Source of the DNA: a bacterium
GTDB taxonomy: Bacteria; Bacteroidota; Bacteroidia; Bacteroidales; UBA932
NCBI GenBank assembly: GCA_004561775.1
Contig: SFUD01000010.1
Coordinates: forward strand, 1-9,260
Reading direction: 5' to 3'
DNA length: 9,260 nt
The position numbers and the translations under genes were made by a program. The notes below the pieces were generated by a model, which did no database searches, was not told the origin of the DNA, and saw nothing but the letters and a program-made list of their open reading frames with translations. Positions 1 to 6,596 of the stretch are shown piece after piece. Numbering within the stretch: the stretch's first letter is position 1; each line of letters opens with the position of its first letter.

Positions 1-49
1 CAACACAAGAAGCAGGAGCGCAAAACTTAGGGTTGCCCAAAAGAGATAA
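1..49 (+). CDS. rsmH: RsmH (MraW), 16S rRNA C1402 N4-methyltransferase, C-terminal end only
   Basis: Only the last 15 codons are present, in the frame starting at position 2 and ending with TAA at 47-49. They read NTRSRSAKLRVAQKR. This matches the strongly conserved C-terminal signature of RsmH (N-x-R-S-R-S-A-K-L-R), and in bacteria this gene normally lies directly upstream of ftsL in the dcw cluster. The family methylates N4 of C1402 in 16S rRNA, using S-adenosylmethionine. Nothing of the catalytic domain lies in the window, so the call rests on the tail motif plus gene order. The stop codon sits inside the first copy of an 11-bp tandem repeat. Confidence 0.88.
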   Translation, partial: NTRSRSAKLRVAQKR

Positions 50-80
50 AATAGAGATAAAATAGAGATAAAAAGATAAA
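42..80 (+). repeat. 11-bp tandem repeat, about three copies, across the rsmH stop and spacer
   Basis: The unit AGAGATAAAAT occurs at 42-52 and 53-63, then as a 10-base version at 64-73, followed by a partial AGATAAA at 74-80. The first copy includes the rsmH stop codon (47-49), and later copies place further TAA triplets in other frames. It fills most of the rsmH-ftsL spacer. It is probably a slippage duplication in A-rich DNA. No function can be read from it, and it does not resemble a protein-binding operator with dyad symmetry. Confidence 0.8.
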
Positions 81-81
81 G

Positions 82-88
82 AAGGAGG
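82..88 (+). promoter_or_regulatory. Shine-Dalgarno-like site for ftsL
   Basis: AAGGAGG at 82-88 ends 11 nt before the ftsL ATG at 100. It is the strongest match to the anti-Shine-Dalgarno sequence in any gene junction of the window. It supports the ATG at 100 as the start; the next in-frame codon upstream that matters is a TAA at 58-60, with no better start between. Bacteroidota rely little on this interaction, so its functional weight is uncertain. Confidence 0.5.
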
Positions 89-99
89 AAGAGATTGTT

Positions 100-438
100 A
101 TGGAGGAGGAGAAGAGAAAAAAGTTCTCTGTTTCTAGAGATATTCTAAGCGGGCAGTTGCTCATAAAGAGCGGTCTGGTAACCCGTTGGAAGTTTATTCT
201 CTACTGTTTTATCCTCATTATCCTCTTTATAAGCTACAATATGAGTGTAGAGAGGCTTCAGATGAAGCTTCTTAAGAATCAGGAGGAGCTTGTACTGCTT
301 AAGGACGAGTGCAGCGGAAAATATGCCAAGCTGCAGAACATAAGCAAGAGAAGTCAGATAACTGAAAGGCTGAAGGAGTTGGGTTCCAAGGTGGAGAACC
401 CCACCTCTCCTGCTGTGATAGTTGAAATTGAGAAGTAG
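100..438 (+). CDS. ftsL: FtsL-like cell division protein
   Basis: This 112-residue protein is a small bitopic membrane protein. It has a charged cytoplasmic N-terminus (residues 1-31, with a DILSGQ segment at 14-19), one hydrophobic helix at about 32-48, and an extracytoplasmic part rich in leucine and charged residues (about 50-95) that looks like a coiled coil. The architecture fits FtsL, which joins FtsB and FtsQ in the divisome and helps activate FtsW-FtsI septal synthesis. Primary sequence is poorly conserved in this family. The call therefore rests on topology, on resemblance to the FtsL-like proteins of Bacteroidota as I recall them, and on the position between rsmH and ftsI. The ATG at 100 has a good upstream ribosome site. 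The stop is 2 nt before ftsI, so coupled translation is likely. A few residues after the coiled coil are proline-rich and probably unstructured. Confidence 0.85.
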   Translation: MEEEKRKKFSVSRDILSGQLLIKSGLVTRWKFILYCFILIILFISYNMSVERLQMKLLKNQEELVLLKDECSGKYAKLQNISKRSQITERLKELGSKVENPTSPAVIVEIEK

Positions 439-440
439 GA

Positions 441-2492
441 ATGGAGAGTATATTTTCTAAAATAACTGTCATATACAGAATATTTCTGATTATCACATTC
501 TGCGTGATAGCCAGGGTAATCTATGTGCAGTTTATAAATCCTACAGAGACCACAGATGAGGATATTGCCTACAAAGTGGAGAAGAAGAACCCCAACCGCG
601 GCGACATACTCTCCCGCGACGGCCGTCCGCTCTGCATCTCCATCCCCTACTACAAAATAGGCCTGGACTGTACAATATGCAACCCCGACACATTTAACAA
701 GTATGTGGACCAGCTTGCATTCAAGCTCTCGCAATTCTTCAAAGACAAGAGCGCCAAAGTCTATAAGAGTGAGCTTATGGATGCCAAGGCAAAAAAGAGA
801 AGATATAAAGCCCTTGGCAACAGAGATGTGGACTATATGGAGATGCAGCAGATTAAGGAGTTCCCGATACTTAAACTGGGTGCAAAGAGGGGCGGCACCT
901 CCATAAGCAGAGTCTATAAGAGGAGCAATCCATACGGCAGACTTGCCAGAATTACCATAGGTTTTGTGGCAGACTCCGGCAGAAGCACCGGTCTGGAGGG
1001 AAGCTTCGACTTCTACCTTAAGGGCACCCAAGGCCAGCAGGTGCTCCAGAGAATGCCAAGGAACAGGTTCAGACCTATAAACAGCCCGCAGAACATAGAA
1101 CCTGTAGATGGTTACGACATTCAGACAACCATAGATATAGACCTGCAGGAGTCTGCGGAGAGAGCCCTCAAAGGGCGTATAGAGAACTCGGACATTGAGG
1201 GGGCAACTGCAGTGGTAATGGAGGTCAAGACAGGCGCAATAAGGGCAATTGTAAATCTTAGGAACAACGGGTACGGCAAATATCAGGAGATATACAATTA
1301 CGCCGTAAGAGAGGCAACAGAGCCCGGTTCCACCTTCAAGACCATTACACTTACCGCACTTTTGGAGGATGGGCTGGTAACTCTTGATACCCCTGTGGAT
1401 GCATCGGGAGGAAGATGGACTTACCTTACAAAGACCATCACAGACTCGCACAACTGCGGTCTCACCACTGTTAAGGGCGCTCTTGAGCACTCCTCCAATG
1501 TTGCCTTTGCAAAGCTTGCTGTCTTTAATTATGAGAAGAATCCGCAACGCTTTATAGACAGAATCCAGAGTATGAGGGTTGGAGAGAAGTTCAATCTGGA
1601 TATAAAGGGAGAGGGAACATCTGTCATACACTCTCCGACAGATGCCATTTGGACGCCTCACACACTTGCCTCTATGGGTTATGGCTATGCTATTCTGCTT
1701 ACTCCGCTGCAGACGCTCACCTTCTACAATGCCATTGCCAACAACGGCAAGATGATGAAGCCTTACTTTGTAGAGAATTACCAGAGGGGCGGCAAGGTGC
1801 TCAAAGAGTTCGGGCCGCAGGAGATAAGCGGCTCCATCTGTTCGGAGAAGACCGCAAAGTTGGTGCAGGAGGCGCTAAGAGGTGTTGTGGATAATGGAAC
1901 AGGCAGAATGATGAAGAATCCCAACTTTGGAATATGCGGCAAGACCGGCACAGCCAGAATGGCCTTCCCCAAGGGCGGCTATGAGCAGAATGGCAAGCGC
2001 AAGTATCAGGCAACCTTTGCAGGCTTCTTCCCTGCAGAGGACCCTATGTACAGCGTAATTGTTGTGGCCTACTCCAAACCCACCTTCGGAAACTTCTACG
2101 GAGCCACCTGGGCGGCCCCTGTCTTCAGAGATATTGCAAACCACCTCTATGCCAATACTCCCGAATGGAACAAAAGCATAAAGGCGGACAAAGAGAGCCA
2201 GGAGAGGACCATTGCGCAGCTGAGGCGCACCTCTGCAGAGGCGGAAAAACTGATTAAAACGGAGATATTGCAGAGCGATTCACTCTCTTGCGTAGTTGGC
2301 CTTGGACTTAAAGATGCTCTCTGCCTGCTGGAGAATCAGGGGTACAAGGTGGAATTTACCGGCTACGGGAAGGTGGTGGAGCAGCAGCCGAAGGCAGGCG
2401 CAAAGATAACCAAAGGTAGTACCGTACATATAAGATTGTCAGACAATGAGACTGCAGGAACTATTAAGAGGAGTACAGATAAAGGAAAATAA
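441..2492 (+). CDS. ftsI: FtsI/PBP3, septal peptidoglycan transpeptidase (class B PBP) with C-terminal PASTA domain
   Basis: This 683-residue enzyme cross-links peptide stems of new septal peptidoglycan and is the partner of FtsW. It has a short cytoplasmic start and a single membrane anchor at about residues 8-29. The class B dimerisation/pedestal domain (about 48-220) carries the conserved RGD at 53-55 and GLEGSFD at 184-190. The transpeptidase domain (about 250-570) has all three penicillin-binding motifs: S297-T-F-K300 with nucleophile Ser297, S351-S-N353, and K501-T-G503. A single PASTA-like domain follows a charged linker (about 575-612) and spans about 614-667. PASTA domains bind peptidoglycan or muropeptides in some proteins; here that role is inference. 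It is longer than E. coli FtsI (588 residues) mainly because of this tail. The start ATG is 2 nt after ftsL and lacks an obvious ribosome site. The last 15 codons overlap murE in another frame. Assignment to FtsI rather than the elongation PBP2 rests on dcw context. Confidence 0.96.
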   Translation: MESIFSKITVIYRIFLIITFCVIARVIYVQFINPTETTDEDIAYKVEKKNPNRGDILSRDGRPLCISIPYYKIGLDCTICNPDTFNKYVDQLAFKLSQFFKDKSAKVYKSELMDAKAKKRRYKALGNRDVDYMEMQQIKEFPILKLGAKRGGTSISRVYKRSNPYGRLARITIGFVADSGRSTGLEGSFDFYLKGTQGQQVLQRMPRNRFRPINSPQNIEPVDGYDIQTTIDIDLQESAERALKGRIENSDIEGATAVVMEVKTGAIRAIVNLRNNGYGKYQEIYNYAVREATEPGSTFKTITLTALLEDGLVTLDTPVDASGGRWTYLTKTITDSHNCGLTTVKGALEHSSNVAFAKLAVFNYEKNPQRFIDRIQSMRVGEKFNLDIKGEGTSVIHSPTDAIWTPHTLASMGYGYAILLTPLQTLTFYNAIANNGKMMKPYFVENYQRGGKVLKEFGPQEISGSICSEKTAKLVQEALRGVVDNGTGRMMKNPNFGICGKTGTARMAFPKGGYEQNGKRKYQATFAGFFPAEDPMYSVIVVAYSKPTFGNFYGATWAAPVFRDIANHLYANTPEWNKSIKADKESQERTIAQLRRTSAEAEKLIKTEILQSDSLSCVVGLGLKDALCLLENQGYKVEFTGYGKVVEQQPKAGAKITKGSTVHIRLSDNETAGTIKRSTDKGK

Positions 2493-3903
2493 TGGCATCA
2501 ATCGGGAGAAGGAGATAACTACACTCTGCACAGACTCGCGGAAGTGTACTCCGGGGGCGCTCTTTATTGCTGTAGAGGGGGCCGAATCCGACGGGCACAA
2601 CTACATAGATGCTGCAATAGAGAATGGTGCCACAACAATAGTCTGCCAGAGGGAGGTGGAGAGAAGAGAGGGCATAGATTATCTGCTGGCAGAGGGCGGA
2701 AGGGAGATGGTTGCAACAATTGCCTCCAATTTTTACGGCAACCCCTCCAAGGAGCTCAACCTTGTGGGTGTTACGGGCACAAACGGCAAAACCTCCATTG
2801 CAACCCTGCTATACAGGCTCTTTACCAAGTTGGGCTACAGTTGCGGCCTCCTCTCCACAATAGCCAACTATGTGGGTGAGAAGAGATACGAGACAATAAA
2901 TACCACACCTGGGCCTATAGAACTTAACGCCCTTCTGCGCCAGATGGCCAATAGCGGTTGCGAGTATTGCTTTATGGAGGTGAGTTCCCACGCTCTGGAC
3001 CAGCAGCGCACTGCGGGACTGCACTTCCGCGGCGCCATCTTCACCAACCTTACCCACGACCACCTGGATTACCACAAGAGCTTTGCAAACTACCTGGCCT
3101 GCAAAAAGAGTCTCTTCGACAATCTGCCCAAAGAGGCCTTTGCCCTTGTAAATGCAGATGACCGCAACGGCAAGGTGATGGTTCAGAACTGCAAGGCGCA
3201 GATCTCCACCTACTCCTGCAGAGGTTACGCAGACTTCTGCGGCAAGGTAATAGAGAAGAGCATAGAGGGAATGCTGCTAAGGATAAACGGCACAGAGGTA
3301 TGGTGCAGGTTCATTGGTATGCACAATGCCTCAAACCTTACTGCCATATATGGGGCTGCAATACTGCTTGGCGCAGAGAGTCAGGAGGTTATACGCATAA
3401 TGAGCGAGCTCACCTCTGTTGCAGGCCGTCTGGAGTACTTCATAGGCCCGCGCAATATAATTGCCGTGGTGGACTATGCCCATACTCCCGATGCCCTTGA
3501 GAATGTTCTGCGCACGCTCGCCGATTTAAAGCCGGCAGGCGAGCTCATCTGCCTCTTTGGATGCGGAGGAAACAGGGATAAGAGCAAACGCCCGGAGATG
3601 GGTGCAATTGCAGGAAAATATGCCGACAGGATTGTTGTGACATCAGATAATCCAAGGTTTGAAGATCCGGCAGAGATTATGAACGACATAAAGGCCGGTA
3701 TGGAGCGTAGCGTACTCTCAAGGTCTCTCTTCATTGCAGACCGCAGGGAGGCAATAAGAACAGCCATAATAATGGCAAAAGAGAGCTCCATTGTACTGGT
3801 GGCTGGCAAGGGGCACGAGGATTACCAGATTATTGCAGGCGTAAAGCACCACCTGGACGACAGGGAGATTATAAAAGAGCTCTTTAATGAGTTGAAGGGA
3901 TAA
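2446..3903 (+). CDS. murE: MurE, UDP-MurNAc-L-Ala-D-Glu:meso-diaminopimelate ligase
   Basis: This 485-residue cytoplasmic Mur ligase adds the third stem-peptide residue, using ATP. The N-terminal UDP-binding domain includes the TDSR segment at 29-32. The central ATPase domain has the P-loop G111-T-N-G-K-T116, the TTPG substrate motif at 153-156, EVSSHAL at 178-184, HDHLDYH at 204-210, and K220 as the likely carbamylated lysine. The C-terminal domain has YAHTPDAL at 344-351, DNPR at 401-404 and GKGHE at 454-458. DNPR is the known hallmark of meso-diaminopimelate-adding MurE, as opposed to the lysine-adding type. The ATG at 2446 lies inside ftsI, giving a 47-nt overlap. It is chosen because the residues after it (LQELLRGV) look like a normal MurE start and the next in-frame methionine is residue 89. 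Translation probably depends on ribosomes finishing ftsI. Length is normal for the family. Confidence 0.97.
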   Translation: MRLQELLRGVQIKENNGINREKEITTLCTDSRKCTPGALFIAVEGAESDGHNYIDAAIENGATTIVCQREVERREGIDYLLAEGGREMVATIASNFYGNPSKELNLVGVTGTNGKTSIATLLYRLFTKLGYSCGLLSTIANYVGEKRYETINTTPGPIELNALLRQMANSGCEYCFMEVSSHALDQQRTAGLHFRGAIFTNLTHDHLDYHKSFANYLACKKSLFDNLPKEAFALVNADDRNGKVMVQNCKAQISTYSCRGYADFCGKVIEKSIEGMLLRINGTEVWCRFIGMHNASNLTAIYGAAILLGAESQEVIRIMSELTSVAGRLEYFIGPRNIIAVVDYAHTPDALENVLRTLADLKPAGELICLFGCGGNRDKSKRPEMGAIAGKYADRIVVTSDNPRFEDPAEIMNDIKAGMERSVLSRSLFIADRREAIRTAIIMAKESSIVLVAGKGHEDYQIIAGVKHHLDDREIIKELFNELKG

Positions 3904-3943
3904 GAGATAAATATTGAGTGATAACTAAAAGGAATATTGGGAG

Positions 3944-5245
3944 ATGATATATCATTTGTTTGAATATCTGCAGGAGATAGGATGTGACTTTCCGGGAATA
4001 GGTCTTGTAAAATACATTACCTTCAGGGCTATGATGGCCATAATGACTGCACTTGCGGTTGCGCTTTACTTTGGACCTAAGATTATACGCAAGCTTCAGA
4101 AGCTGCAGATTGGAGAGGAGATAAGAGATTTGGGTCTGGAGGGACAGATGGCAAAGAAGGGGACACCCACTATGGGAGGCATAATAATTCTGCTCTCCAT
4201 TCTCATACCCGCCCTGCTCTTTGCAGACCTTACCAATGTTTATGTGATACTGCTTATTGTAACCACACTGTGGCTTGGATTCATAGGATTCAAAGATGAC
4301 TCCATAAAGGTATTCAAGAAGAATAAGGAGGGGCTTAAGGGCAAATATAAGATAATAGGACAGGTTACTCTTGGCCTGATTGTTGGTCTGGTTCTTTGCC
4401 TCAACAGCCACGTAACCATAAGGGAGAAGAGAAGTGCAGAGAAGGGGAACAGCATAAAAGCTGCAACAGAGCTCTCCGGAGAGGTTACGGTTGGCATAGA
4501 CGAGAGCACCTCAACCCCTTATATGGAGGGAAAGAGCACCATTACCACAATCCCCTTTGTCAAGAACAATCAGTTCGACTACTCCTGGTTCTCCCCATTT
4601 ACCGGCAAGGCAGGTGAGATTGCGGGTTGGATTATCTATATAATTGTAGCGATATTTGTTGTTACCGCAGTCTCAAACGGCACCAATCTTACAGATGGTC
4701 TGGATGGGCTTGCCACAGGAGTCTCCGCAATAGTGGGCACAGCCATAGGAGTGCTGGCATATCTGTCGGGAAACTTCATATATGCATCGTACCTGAATAT
4801 CATCTATATTCCCTATACGGGAGAGGTGGTTATCTATATGGCGGCCTTTATTGGCGCGCTCATAGGATTTCTCTGGTTCAACACCTTCCCGGCACAGGTC
4901 TTTATGGGCGACACGGGCAGCCTGCCGCTTGGAGGCATTATTGCCGTTGCGGCGCTTATTATTAGAAAGGAGCTGCTGCTGCCTATCCTCTGCGGAATCT
5001 TCTTTGTAGAGAGTCTCTCCGTAATTATTCAGACCACCTACTTTAAATATACCAAGAGAAAGTACGGAGAGGGAAGGAGAGTATTTAAGATGAGTCCTCT
5101 GCACCACCACTTCCAGAAGAGCGGCATCCCGGCTCTGATACAATCGCCGGCAAGGCCTATTCCCGAGGCAAAGATTGTGGTGAGGTTCTGGATTATTGCA
5201 ATATTGCTCTGTATAATGACTATCATAACTTTAAAAATTAGATAA
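3944..5245 (+). CDS. mraY: MraY, phospho-MurNAc-pentapeptide-transferase (lipid I synthase)
   Basis: This polytopic inner-membrane enzyme transfers phospho-MurNAc-pentapeptide from UDP to undecaprenyl phosphate, making lipid I. Conserved elements are GTPTMGG at 73-79, the aspartate pair D118-D119 in FKDDSIK, NLTDGLDGLA at 248-257, GDTGS at 322-326 (D323 is the likely third catalytic Asp) and the histidine cluster PLHHHF at 385-390. About ten membrane segments can be seen. At 433 residues it is roughly 70 longer than the E. coli enzyme (360). The excess lies at about residues 154-220, between two membrane helices, in a polar loop rich in Ser, Thr, Lys and Glu that should face the periplasm. 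I recall similar long loops in other Bacteroidota. A 40-nt spacer with stops in all three frames separates it from murE. AAAAGGA at 3927-3933 is a possible weak ribosome site, 10 nt before the ATG. Confidence 0.97.
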   Translation: MIYHLFEYLQEIGCDFPGIGLVKYITFRAMMAIMTALAVALYFGPKIIRKLQKLQIGEEIRDLGLEGQMAKKGTPTMGGIIILLSILIPALLFADLTNVYVILLIVTTLWLGFIGFKDDSIKVFKKNKEGLKGKYKIIGQVTLGLIVGLVLCLNSHVTIREKRSAEKGNSIKAATELSGEVTVGIDESTSTPYMEGKSTITTIPFVKNNQFDYSWFSPFTGKAGEIAGWIIYIIVAIFVVTAVSNGTNLTDGLDGLATGVSAIVGTAIGVLAYLSGNFIYASYLNIIYIPYTGEVVIYMAAFIGALIGFLWFNTFPAQVFMGDTGSLPLGGIIAVAALIIRKELLLPILCGIFFVESLSVIIQTTYFKYTKRKYGEGRRVFKMSPLHHHFQKSGIPALIQSPARPIPEAKIVVRFWIIAILLCIMTIITLKIR

Positions 5246-5248
5246 CTG

Positions 5249-6583
5249 ATGCAAAGGATTGTTGTACTTGGAGGTGGAGAGAGCGGCGTAGGTTCCGCTG
5301 TACTGGCCAAAGTAAAAGGATTTGATGTCTTCTTGAGCGACAGCGGCAAGATTGGCGCATCCTTTAAAGAGACTCTTGAGAGATACAACATTGAGTACGA
5401 AGAGGGCGGCCATACCCAGGCCAAGATTCTCAATGCAGACGAGGTTATAAAGAGCCCGGGAATTCCGGAGAGCGCTCCGCTGATTGTGGCCCTCAGGGAG
5501 AGGGGCATCCATATCATCTCTGAGATAGAGTTTGCAGGAAGATATGACACCGCCAAGAAGATCTGCATTACCGGCAGCAACGGCAAGACCACCACTACCT
5601 CCCTCATCTACTATATGATGCAGAGAGCAGGAATGAATGTGGGGCTGGGAGGCAACATAGGAAAGAGCTACGCCTATCTTGTGGCAACAGAGCAGCACGA
5701 TTACTATGTGCTGGAACTGAGCAGTTTTCAGTTGGATGGAATGTACGATTTCCGTGCAGATATTGCCATTCTTATGAACATTACGCCAGACCATCTGGAT
5801 CGCTATGACTATAAGATGGAGAACTATATAAACTCCAAGTTCCGCATTACCCAGAATATGCGGGCAGAGGATTGTTTCATCTTCTGCGGCGACGACCCTG
5901 TTACAATGGAGCATATAAATAAGATTGTGCTTAAGGCAAAGATGCTTCCATTTACCCAGAAGGGTGAGGTTGCCCAAGGCGCATACGTAAAGGATGGCGC
6001 CCTTACCGTAAAATATGGTATTGAGGAGTATATGATCTTCATACGAGAACTTGCGCTTGAGGGTAAACACAACATCTACAACTCTATGGCGGCCGCAATA
6101 GCCGGCAAGGCCATAAAGATAGACAATCAGGTAATAAGGGAGAGCCTTATGAGTTTCAAGGGTGTGGAGCACAGAATGGAGAAGATTCTTAAGATTAAGG
6201 ATGTGCTCTATATAAATGACTCCAAGGCCACCAATGTAGACTCTGTCTGGTATGCCCTGGAGAGTATGACAACTCCTGTAATATGGATTGCAGGGGGCAA
6301 GGATAAGGGGAATGACTACTCTCCGCTCTACGATTTTGTAAGGGATAAGGTTAAAGTGCTCATCTGTATGGGACTTCACAACGAGAAGCTTATAGAGTGC
6401 TTTAAGGATAAGGTAGATATAATTGTTGAGACAGACTCTGCAGAGGGCGCCGCCAAACTGGCATACAAATATGCCAAACCGGGCGATACCGTCCTGCTCT
6501 CCCCTGCCTGCGCAAGCTTCGACCTCTTCAAAAACTACGAAGAGCGCGGCAGACTCTTTAAAGAGGCTGTAAGAAAATTATAA
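5249..6583 (+). CDS. murD: MurD, UDP-MurNAc-L-alanine:D-glutamate ligase
   Basis: This 444-residue cytoplasmic ligase adds D-glutamate to UDP-MurNAc-L-Ala. The N-terminal Rossmann-like domain opens with LGGGESGVGSA (7-17). The central ATPase domain has the P-loop G109-S-N-G-K-T-T115, GNIG at 135-138, LELSSFQLD at 155-163, NITPDHLDRY at 177-186, and K197 as the probable carbamylated lysine. The C-terminal domain shows EGKHN at 271-275, NDSKATN at 323-329, GGKDKG at 349-354 and SPACASFD at 418-425; the last is typical of MurD rather than of MurC, MurE or MurF. Length is close to the E. coli enzyme (438). The start is 3 nt after the mraY stop with no visible ribosome site, which suggests coupling to mraY translation. 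All key residues I looked for are present. Confidence 0.97.
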   Translation: MQRIVVLGGGESGVGSAVLAKVKGFDVFLSDSGKIGASFKETLERYNIEYEEGGHTQAKILNADEVIKSPGIPESAPLIVALRERGIHIISEIEFAGRYDTAKKICITGSNGKTTTTSLIYYMMQRAGMNVGLGGNIGKSYAYLVATEQHDYYVLELSSFQLDGMYDFRADIAILMNITPDHLDRYDYKMENYINSKFRITQNMRAEDCFIFCGDDPVTMEHINKIVLKAKMLPFTQKGEVAQGAYVKDGALTVKYGIEEYMIFIRELALEGKHNIYNSMAAAIAGKAIKIDNQVIRESLMSFKGVEHRMEKILKIKDVLYINDSKATNVDSVWYALESMTTPVIWIAGGKDKGNDYSPLYDFVRDKVKVLICMGLHNEKLIECFKDKVDIIVETDSAEGAAKLAYKYAKPGDTVLLSPACASFDLFKNYEERGRLFKEAVRKL

Positions 6584-6596
6584 AAAGAGAGAGAAA

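Noticed and set aside
50..99. A possible Bacteroidota-type promoter upstream of ftsL
   Set aside because: I found no TAnnTTTG-type -7 element or matching -33 TTG in the spacer. The A-rich repeat explains the AT content, and transcription probably reads through from rsmH or further upstream.
354..1661. A 435-codon open frame on the minus strand opposite ftsI
   Set aside because: It lies wholly opposite ftsL and ftsI, whose motifs are intact. Its translation is rich in Cys, Tyr and His, with no recognisable domain. The sense strand's codon choice avoids TTA, CTA and TCA in that register, which leaves a long antisense frame by chance.
3474..3809. Shorter antisense frames, for example opposite the murE C-terminal domain and opposite mraY and murG
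   Set aside because: All sit inside conserved genes on the other strand and show no motif or start context of their own.
3904..3943. A terminator or small RNA in the murE-mraY spacer
   Set aside because: There is no G/C-rich stem followed by a T run. At 40 nt it is simply an AT-rich junction with several stop codons.
5231..6379. A 382-codon open frame on the minus strand opposite murD
   Set aside because: It is antisense to a fully convincing MurD and has a low-complexity Cys/His/Tyr/Leu composition. I see no promoter, ribosome site or known domain. It has the same codon-bias explanation as the frame opposite ftsI.
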